From assembly GCA_964351985.1 (NCBI GenBank), contig CAYGPR010000016.1, positions 10,236 to 74,235 on the forward strand: 64,000 nt of DNA. Reading direction: 5' to 3'. This DNA comes from Meishania sp964351985. GTDB taxonomy: Bacteria; Bacteroidota; Bacteroidia; Flavobacteriales; Flavobacteriaceae. Shown here in pieces: positions 57,538 to 64,000 of this stretch (position 1 is its first letter; each line of letters starts with the position of its first letter). The notes under the pieces were generated by a model. It did not search any database. It saw only the letters and a list, made by a program, of their open reading frames with translations, and was not told the origin of the DNA. The position numbers and the translations under genes are program-made.

Positions 57538-58326
57538 ATGAAGCGAACTACAATTTCGGCCCTTATTGTCGATGACGAACCTTTGGCCCGAAAACGTATC
57601 GAAAACCTATTGTGCGATGTGGCCGAAATAGAGATAAAGGGTGTTTTCGGTACTGGGAGAGAAGCGATACATGCAATTGATACTTTGCGGCCCGATATTG
57701 TTTTTTTAGACGTGCAACTCAAGGATATGACCGGGTTCCAAGTATTGGAAGTTATTTCCAATACACCCCCTATCGTAATTTTTGCCACTGCTTTTGATTC
57801 TTATGCCATAAAGGCATTCGATGTATTTGCCTTCGATTACCTTTTGAAGCCCTATACGGAAGAACGTTTTTACAAGTCGGTACACAAGGCTATTTTGGCA
57901 TATAAAAAGACTCCGAATACAAATTTGAAAAAAACGATAAACAACCTACTGGGCTATTTGGATTCCGGATCACAAGAGCCGAAAAGGTTGTTCAAAACTC
58001 GAATTCCTGTACCTAATAAGAAAAAAACACTTTTTGTACCGACAGAAGATATACTTTACATAAAGGCCTCAAATTATTACATAGAAATTTATACCCAGAG
58101 AACAAAATATTTGCTAAGGGAATCGATGTACCAGATTCTCGAAGATTTAGACTCCCAAAATTTTATTAGAATCCATCGATCAAGTATTGTCAATTTAGGA
58201 CATATCACTGAACTGGTCAATTCGGATTATGGTGAGGTCGATGTCAAAATGAAAGATGGTGAACTACTAAGGGTCAGTAAGGGGTACCGAAGAGAATTTT
58301 TAAGAAAAGTAGGTGTCAGGTCATGA
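57538..58326 (+). CDS. LytTR-family response regulator
   Basis: 262 residues. Receiver (ALIVDDEPLARKRI; phospho-Asp in IVFLDVQLKDMTGF; Lys in LLKPYTEERF) and LytTR DNA-binding domain (about 160-262; TEDILYIKASNYYIEIYTQR, FIRIHRSSIVNLGHITEL). It overlaps the next gene by 4 bases (ATGA). Confidence 0.93.
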   Translation: MKRTTISALIVDDEPLARKRIENLLCDVAEIEIKGVFGTGREAIHAIDTLRPDIVFLDVQLKDMTGFQVLEVISNTPPIVIFATAFDSYAIKAFDVFAFDYLLKPYTEERFYKSVHKAILAYKKTPNTNLKKTINNLLGYLDSGSQEPKRLFKTRIPVPNKKKTLFVPTEDILYIKASNYYIEIYTQRTKYLLRESMYQILEDLDSQNFIRIHRSSIVNLGHITELVNSDYGEVDVKMKDGELLRVSKGYRREFLRKVGVRS

Positions 58327-59411
58327 AGAATCGCATAGACAAAAAGTTGTTTTTACTCTTGTTGGGCTATATGGCTGCTTATCATGTGGTATATATCTCA
58401 AGAAGGGTGATTTTGAAATTCATGAATGAACCCGGGTATGTCGATACCAGTTGGTCGGGTATCGTATTCGGACCAATTTTATGCAACTTTCTTATTATCC
58501 CCCCGATAATCATCTTAATTCTTTTGGCAACGAAATGGATGATTCAACAAAGATTAAGCTGGTTCAGTAGTCTGTGTTTACATTTCAGCTTTTCGCTACT
58601 ATATGTTTTTTTGGTGATCTTCTTAAATACCATCTATAATTATTTTGTCTATGGTGATCCACTTGAACTATTTAGTAGGGTCGCCCTAGTGAATATTTTG
58701 TACGGCTCAACGTTGAATTTTTTAGGATATGTGGGTTTTGTAAGTATTATATATTCATATTACTATATAGCGAAAACCGGGAACGCGGAGACTCAAAAGG
58801 CTCAATTGGCGGAACAATTGCAGATTGCAAGAATGGAAGCTTTAAAATCGCAGCTGAACCCTCATTTCTTATTTAATACGCTCAACAGTATTTCGGCACT
58901 TATCAAAGAAAATGGGCACAAAGCACAACACATGATAGGCAATCTTGGTGATTTATTACGCGAAGTTTTGGTGGTACGCCATGAGAATTTGATTCCCTTA
59001 AAAAAAGAACTTCTTATTTTGAACAAATACCTTGAAATAATGCAAGTGCGGTTTTCCGATGATTTGTCTATTGGAATTCAAATGGACGAAGACTTGGGAA
59101 AAGCTTTGGTTCCAACAATGATTTTGCAGCCGATAGTGGAAAACTCCCTTAAATATGGGTATTCTTATGAAAAAACAAATCTTAAAATAGCACTTTCGGT
59201 CCACAAGATGAATGAAAAAATAAGGATAGAAGTTGAAAACAACGGAGCAGCTTTGCCCGACACGGGAATTGTCGAGGGTACTGGAATTCAGAATATTCGG
59301 GATCGGTTAGAAACTTTATATAAAAGTGATTTCTTTTTTTCAGTTAAGAATTTGAAAGCTTCCAAAGGCGTAATTACCACAATTGAAATTCCTTTTGAAA
59401 AAGGTTATTGA
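58323..59411 (+). CDS. LytS-type sensor histidine kinase
   Basis: 362 residues. Four membrane helices (about 10-160), then a His_kinase domain (KSQLNPHFLFNTLNSISALI) and an ATPase end (ILQPIVENSLKYGYSYE, GTGIQNIRDRL). Partner of the regulator it overlaps. Second such pair in the window; unlike the first, regulator precedes kinase. Confidence 0.93.
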   Translation: MKNRIDKKLFLLLLGYMAAYHVVYISRRVILKFMNEPGYVDTSWSGIVFGPILCNFLIIPPIIILILLATKWMIQQRLSWFSSLCLHFSFSLLYVFLVIFLNTIYNYFVYGDPLELFSRVALVNILYGSTLNFLGYVGFVSIIYSYYYIAKTGNAETQKAQLAEQLQIARMEALKSQLNPHFLFNTLNSISALIKENGHKAQHMIGNLGDLLREVLVVRHENLIPLKKELLILNKYLEIMQVRFSDDLSIGIQMDEDLGKALVPTMILQPIVENSLKYGYSYEKTNLKIALSVHKMNEKIRIEVENNGAALPDTGIVEGTGIQNIRDRLETLYKSDFFFSVKNLKASKGVITTIEIPFEKGY

Positions 59412-59471
59412 TTATTCAGAATACTTTGAGGTCGAACTTTTCGTTATCCATAGACTAGGACAGTAACTTGC

Positions 59472-59846
59472 ATGATCGAATTCTGGAAATCACTCACTTA
59501 CACCACTAAATTCTCAACAATCACCTTTATTATAACCGCTGCATTAGGTCTTCTAAGCATGGGTTTTTTGGGTTTGGGACTCTACTATCTCGTTTCGTTT
59601 CTATTTCCTTCGTATCCGAATATTGACGATTGGCATGGCGATTGGGTCTGGCCGGTAATCATCGTTGTCGGCATGTTATGGTCTGTCGGATTTGTGCTTG
59701 GTGGAATCTCATGGCATTACCTTAGCAAATCGATTTCTTCCGTTGCGATACTTCGCGTCATTTATATAATTGTTCTATGGCTTTGGGCTGCTTTTTTGTG
59801 GTACTGTGTGCTAAAAGCGAATGCATATCGATTGGATATGCAATGA
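59472..59846 (+). CDS. Small membrane protein, unknown
   Basis: 124 residues, three predicted membrane helices (FIITAALGLLSMGFLGLGLY, VIIVVGMLWSVGFVLGG, VIYIIVLWLWAAFLWYC). No family recognised. 60 bp after the kinase, possibly same transcript. Confidence 0.7.
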   Translation: MIEFWKSLTYTTKFSTITFIITAALGLLSMGFLGLGLYYLVSFLFPSYPNIDDWHGDWVWPVIIVVGMLWSVGFVLGGISWHYLSKSISSVAILRVIYIIVLWLWAAFLWYCVLKANAYRLDMQ

Positions 59847-59983
59847 AAGGGCAGCTATTTTCCGACCGATAGGTCCGTTCTCTTGAATTTTGTCGATGAG
59901 GTCCTTCAAAAAAGGAAGTTGAGCGATTTTTTACCGTTTCTAATCGAAGGTTGTAGAACATCTCTATGTTTGCCGCAACAAAA

Positions 59984-60003
59984 AACCGACCCTGAGGTCG
60001 GTT
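59984..60003 (-). terminator. Terminator of the 60-64 kb minus-strand genes
   Basis: AACCGACC / GGTCGGTT stem with a CTGA loop; on the minus strand it is followed by a T run (the A run at 59978-59985 on the plus strand). Confidence 0.7.
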
Positions 60004-60108
60004 CTATGATTTCTACTTCTTTTGAAAGAAAGATTTTCTTAACCGTTTAAAATTTTCGCCTTTTCAGTGTCAAATTCTTTTTGGCATCACCTTTTTTAGA
60101 CTTGATAA

Positions 60109-60495
60109 TTACTCCATATCCTTTAATTGTATGGAAAGGGCTTTGGTTGAAAGCTGTACCTCAATCAAGGAAAGTACTAGAGAGACCATTAGCGCAAAAA
60201 GGCTGATACCAAAAACGAGATTTGCCCAAAAAGGAAGTTCAAGATAGATAAGTGACATCGTAATAACCGCCAATAAGAAACTCACAATTGCTGTCGCTTG
60301 CATATTTTTTATGATGGTCAATCGCTTTCGGAGTTTTTTGACCTGAAGTTCGACCTCGGCTGAACCTGTTTCTTGATATTTTTGGTGTAGTTGTCGTATT
60401 AGCGCGGCAATAGCTAGATATCGCGCGTTGTAGGCCAGCATGGTCAAAGAGATTGCCGGGAAAAGTAATGCTGGGATGGTGAGGTTTAAATCCAT
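60109..60495 (-). CDS. DUF2721-like membrane protein
   Basis: 128 residues; three membrane helices around a charged loop (YQETGSAEVELQVKKLRKRL). Resembles DUF2721 proteins (PALLFPAISLTMLAYNARYL start). Role unknown. 6 bp after the GyrI-like gene. Confidence 0.8.
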   Translation of the reverse strand: MDLNLTIPALLFPAISLTMLAYNARYLAIAALIRQLHQKYQETGSAEVELQVKKLRKRLTIIKNMQATAIVSFLLAVITMSLIYLELPFWANLVFGISLFALMVSLVLSLIEVQLSTKALSIQLKDME

Positions 60496-60501
60496 TTTTT
60501 A

Positions 60502-60990
60502 TTACTGATATTTCTTTTTTATTGGAATCCAAACCTCTTCTTCGGAATCAGGGACATCGTTTTTATACTTTTCGCCCAAAATTTCAAAATGCGGCCTATC
60601 ATCGATTGCATATACAGAATTAGGAAGCCATTGACCAAAAATGAATTGAAATGTTCGTTGAAATTCACTCGCTGGACCTTTATGGACAAAAACCGCATAA
60701 AGACCCCTCTCTATTGTCAACAGGCTGAAACCATTCGGTATAAAATTGGTAGAACTTACCTCGATTGCTGCCCACTTTGTGAACTCTTTTTCTTCCTTGA
60801 ATTTTTCAAAATATTCTAATTTGTCATAAACTTGAACAGAATAAAAGTCAGTGCCAATATTGTTTATAATAGTAGTTCTATCAACCATAAAGCTTTGCCA
60901 GAGTTCGGCAGTTTTATTGTTGATCAATGACATTCTGATGGACTTGCCTATTAAATGTTTTTTAGGAAGTATTTCGATTCGGGGCTCCAT
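60502..60990 (-). CDS. GyrI-like small-molecule-binding protein
   Basis: 162 residues, a stand-alone GyrI-like/AraC effector-binding domain without DNA-binding part (AIEVSSTNFIPNGFSLLTIE, AVFVHKGPASEFQRTFQFIF, RPHFEILGEKY). It may bind hydrophobic toxins or cofactors. It begins 2 bp after the BNR protein, so the three genes form one unit. Confidence 0.85.
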   Translation of the reverse strand: MEPRIEILPKKHLIGKSIRMSLINNKTAELWQSFMVDRTTIINNIGTDFYSVQVYDKLEYFEKFKEEKEFTKWAAIEVSSTNFIPNGFSLLTIERGLYAVFVHKGPASEFQRTFQFIFGQWLPNSVYAIDDRPHFEILGEKYKNDVPDSEEEVWIPIKKKYQ

Positions 60991-60991
60991 G

Positions 60992-63841
60992 TTATTTTAT
61001 CTCAAATTCAACCTTTTCCTTAGCCCTATCCCCCTCAATTTCTACATAATATTTCCCTTTTGGTAAATAAGTCTTACCATCTTTAGCCTCCTTCAGCTCC
61101 TTTTTGTACTTCTTCAAATAAGCGGATTTCCCCGATTTCGAAAAGGCAACATCGTAAGACAATATATTGAAACCCTTATCCGCTGCTATTTCAGTAGTGC
61201 TTACCAAAACACCATCCACAGTTTTAATGGTTGTCTTAAAGCTATCGGGGTCGGAAGTATAAAAAACAACGTCTAGCCCTGGCGTATTAGGTTCTCTCCA
61301 GCTGCTCCATGCATTTCCCCAACGCTCTGAATGTTTGATGTTTTCCAAATTAAAAACAAACAAATCTTTTGCCATAATTTCTGGGGTCATTTGTTGTAAG
61401 GTTGAAATATCCGCCTTGTAAATACTTCGGCCATGACTGCCCACCAGAAGATGTTTGGCTTCGGGTTGTATTACCAAATCGTGAATGGCGACATTTGGCA
61501 ATCCGTTTTGAAAGACTTCCCAAGATTCGCCGCGATTGAATGAGACGTATAATCCATTATCGGTTCCCATGAACAAAAGATTTTCATTTTTAGGGTCTTC
61601 GATAATGACGTTGACTGGGGAATCTGGAATTCCCTCCCCGATATCCTTCCAAGTTTTTCCATAATCATCACTGGTGTACAAATAGGTCGTAAAATCATCC
61701 CAACGATATCCGCTTAATGCGGCATAGACCCTTTCTTTTTTATGTTGGGATGCCACGACTTGACCGATCCATATATCCTTTGGAAAAGAATTGGAAATAA
61801 CCTCCCAACTTCCTCCTCCGTTTTTGGTTACTTGAATCAAACCATCATCACTTCCCGTATAGATAAGTCCGAATTGAAATGGAGATTCAGAAATGGAGGT
61901 AAGCGTACCATAGGAAACATTCCCTTTTTTTCCGCCGTTAGAAAGATCAGGTGAGATCGCTTCCCAATCTTCGCCTTGGTTCATCGAGCGCAGTAATTGG
62001 TTTGTGCCCATATAGAGTATGTCTTGGTTGTGTGAGGATAATAGAATAGGGGTTTCCCAGTTGAAACGATAGGATGGAGTGCCGATATCATTTTTTGGTT
62101 GAATATATTTTCGCTTGTCATTTTCTAAATCCAAACGATAGTAAAATCCGAACTGAGATCCGGTATAAACAATATTCGGGTTACGACTATCGATCTGTAC
62201 TTGCATACCATCGCCTCCCATAATCGATTTCCAAGGATATTGGCCGGTTTGATGCCATTCGGTATTTTTCTCGGCATTATGCGGACCCATCCAAACGCCG
62301 TTGTCTTGGAGTCCGCCATAAACATTGTACGGTTCTTGATGGTCGATATTGATGGCGAAGAAGGTACCCAGAGATTCGGAGTTCAGCTTTGTCCAATGTT
62401 CACCGTCATCGTATGAAATGTTGAGTCCGCCGTCGTTGCCGTTGATCAAATGCCCGGGCCTTTTGGGGTTGACCCAAAGCGAATGATGGTCGACGTGAAC
62501 GTTATCGCCATTGATAGAGCTATAGGTTTTCCCCGCATCGTCTGACTTAATAATGGGAACGCCCAGAAGATAGATTTTATCGGGATTTGAAGCATCTACC
62601 CGAACCTGTGCAAATACATAACCGTAGCTGTAAAAGAGATTTTCGATATAGTCTTCATTTTGTTTATTCCAAGTCTTTCCAGCATCATCGCTACGGTATA
62701 CCTCTGCGCCGATGACTGGGGTATCAAAGGTCACCGAATTCTTGTTTTCCAGATAGTTGGCCAAATCCGATGGCTGGATCTCTCCTTTTTTTACCATTTC
62801 CTTTATGGTACTGGCCGAATATTTTTTTGGAAATCGGTTCGATTCAAGAAAATCATCAAGTTTGGATTCGTCCAATTTCAATAAGGACTCTTTTGTTATA
62901 CTCTTGAATTCATCTTTTTCAAGACCGTTAACTTTTTCTTCCGATTCTTCGGATTTCTCTCTACGAAACTGGTTGTCGTGAACTGCATAAACGATATTTT
63001 CGTCATAGACCGCAAAACCGATTCGCCCGATACCTTCGCCTGTCGGGAAGCCGCTTTCAGGGGTAGAAATCTTTGTCCAGCTTGTACCGGCATCAGTACT
63101 TTTATAGATTCCCGAGGCATTGCCGTTCCCGGTAAAGTTCCAAGCTTTCCGATCCTTTTCCCAAGCCGCCGCATACATGATATTGAAGTTGTTCGGTGCA
63201 TGGGCCAAATCAATAATTCCGGTACTGTCGTTTACGAACAAGGTTTGTTTCCAAGAAGTTCCACCATTCGTGGTTTTATAAATGCCCCGTTCTTCGTTGT
63301 GAGAGTATAAATGTCCGGTTACGCCAACTACCAATTCCTCGGGATTATTGGGGTTGATCGCGATTCTTCCAAAATGGTGAGCATCGCGCAACCCCATATT
63401 TTGCCAAGTCTCCCCCTTATCCGTCGATTTTAGGATCCCGATGCCTGCATAGGAAGAACGAGAAGAAATATTTTCGCCCGTACCGACCCAAATGGTACCG
63501 TTTTTCCAATCCACTGCGATATCGCCTATATTTTGGGTGGGCGCATTGTCCATAATAGGGACAAAGGAAGTTCCGTTATTGTTCGTGTACCACAACCCTC
63601 CGGCAGCATACCCAACATAGAACTCGGTAGGGTCGTTCGGATTGATATCGATATCGGCCACCCGACCGCTCATCACCGATGGGCCAATATTCTCAAAAGA
63701 GATGTTTTTTACCAAAGATGCTTCCTCCATCTCCTTTTTCTGTTGAAGTGCTTGTTGTACGTTATCTTCTGATGTCGAAACAATCTGGGCCAAACAAGGC
63801 GTCGAAAGACTTAATAACAAGGCGGTAAGTAATTTTTTCAT
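60992..63841 (-). CDS. Sortilin/BNR-repeat glycosyl-hydrolase-like propeller protein
   Basis: 949 residues with signal peptide (LLSLSTPCLAQ). Many Asp-box/BNR repeats of VPS10/sialidase-like type (STDKGETWQNMG, SDDAGKTWNKQ, SDDYGKTWKDIG) indicate a large double-propeller. A helical insert lies at about 290-370 (SEESEEKVNGLEKDEF and following). No C-terminal T9SS domain seen; ends in a beta domain (GKYYVEIEGD). Annotated in relatives as a glycosyl hydrolase, but activity is unproven. Confidence 0.85.
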   Translation of the reverse strand: MKKLLTALLLSLSTPCLAQIVSTSEDNVQQALQQKKEMEEASLVKNISFENIGPSVMSGRVADIDINPNDPTEFYVGYAAGGLWYTNNNGTSFVPIMDNAPTQNIGDIAVDWKNGTIWVGTGENISSRSSYAGIGILKSTDKGETWQNMGLRDAHHFGRIAINPNNPEELVVGVTGHLYSHNEERGIYKTTNGGTSWKQTLFVNDSTGIIDLAHAPNNFNIMYAAAWEKDRKAWNFTGNGNASGIYKSTDAGTSWTKISTPESGFPTGEGIGRIGFAVYDENIVYAVHDNQFRREKSEESEEKVNGLEKDEFKSITKESLLKLDESKLDDFLESNRFPKKYSASTIKEMVKKGEIQPSDLANYLENKNSVTFDTPVIGAEVYRSDDAGKTWNKQNEDYIENLFYSYGYVFAQVRVDASNPDKIYLLGVPIIKSDDAGKTYSSINGDNVHVDHHSLWVNPKRPGHLINGNDGGLNISYDDGEHWTKLNSESLGTFFAINIDHQEPYNVYGGLQDNGVWMGPHNAEKNTEWHQTGQYPWKSIMGGDGMQVQIDSRNPNIVYTGSQFGFYYRLDLENDKRKYIQPKNDIGTPSYRFNWETPILLSSHNQDILYMGTNQLLRSMNQGEDWEAISPDLSNGGKKGNVSYGTLTSISESPFQFGLIYTGSDDGLIQVTKNGGGSWEVISNSFPKDIWIGQVVASQHKKERVYAALSGYRWDDFTTYLYTSDDYGKTWKDIGEGIPDSPVNVIIEDPKNENLLFMGTDNGLYVSFNRGESWEVFQNGLPNVAIHDLVIQPEAKHLLVGSHGRSIYKADISTLQQMTPEIMAKDLFVFNLENIKHSERWGNAWSSWREPNTPGLDVVFYTSDPDSFKTTIKTVDGVLVSTTEIAADKGFNILSYDVAFSKSGKSAYLKKYKKELKEAKDGKTYLPKGKYYVEIEGDRAKEKVEFEIK

Positions 63842-64000
63842 TGTAGCGCGATATTCAAATTAATCCGGCGGAAGTTATGAATAACTTGGCGTGTTGACAA
63901 GAGTTACTAGGAGTTGAACCAAAAGCCATGGCTATCAATTTCATAATAAATAGGCTATAAATTGCATAGTAACTTAAAATTTTGTTAATTTATTGATACA

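Noticed and set aside
60049..60108. Basic 19-codon frame (IIKSKKGDAKKNLTLKRRKF) downstream of the DUF2721-like gene
   Set aside because: No usable start codon and too short to support; could be noise in a terminator-proximal region.

Overview
The window is chromosomal DNA of a marine-type Flavobacteriaceae (Bacteroidota). The evidence is gldH, a type IX secretion C-terminal domain, a hybrid two-component system of the HTCS type, the one-subunit cytochrome b form of succinate dehydrogenase, many lipoproteins whose mature start is CxK followed by acidic residues, and a -33/-7 promoter of the TTTG / TAnnTTTG type before trhO. Most of the window is AT-rich. One assembly gap (100 N, 24700-24799) lies inside a repetitive secreted-protein gene.

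Layout. 1-6 kb: TPR protein (5' end outside the window), DUF4292 lipoprotein, EnvC-like murein hydrolase activator, aldo/keto reductase, acyl-CoA thioesterase, SPOR-domain protein, dprA. 6-16 kb: a large carboxypeptidase-D-like/macroglobulin/TonB-plug protein, trpS, a lysophospholipid acyltransferase, an ECF sigma factor next to a protein that appears to combine an anti-sigma-like N-terminus with an outer-membrane barrel, a lipoprotein, and recA. 16-24 kb: trhO, ricT-gldH-PBP1A, a CoA-transferase operon with a small zinc-ribbon membrane protein between its subunits, a 35-codon ORF with its own terminator, and a GNAT. 24-38 kb: a gapped T9SS-secreted protein with GC-rich tandem domains, a serine hydrolase, a LytS/LytR pair, a thioredoxin-like protein, an aminotransferase, an orphan vsr, an AraC/GyrI regulator, an AlkD-like protein, and sdhCAB.

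38-54.5 kb is the striking region. A 1360-aa HTCS regulator is followed on the same strand by ten close-packed lipoprotein genes and a decayed eleventh. The first three share a C-terminal motif, two of them carrying collagen-like Gly-X-Y repeats. The next seven are six-bladed Kelch-type propellers, six of which also carry an Fn3-like domain. The HTCS-to-lipoprotein intergenic space holds a 13-bp direct repeat with exactly 21 bp periodicity directly upstream of a TACATTTG -7 element, a plausible HTCS operator. There is no SusC/SusD pair and no carbohydrate-active enzyme in the cluster, so it does not look like a normal polysaccharide utilization locus. It is better described as an HTCS-controlled surface propeller/collagen-like lipoprotein array of unknown function.

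54.5-64 kb: remnant of an outer-membrane protein, rimK with a zinc desuccinylase/aspartoacylase-like protein, a lipoprotein, a second LytR/LytS pair, small membrane proteins, a GyrI-like protein, and a large sortilin/BNR-type propeller protein. No rRNA, tRNA, CRISPR array or intact insertion sequence was recognised.
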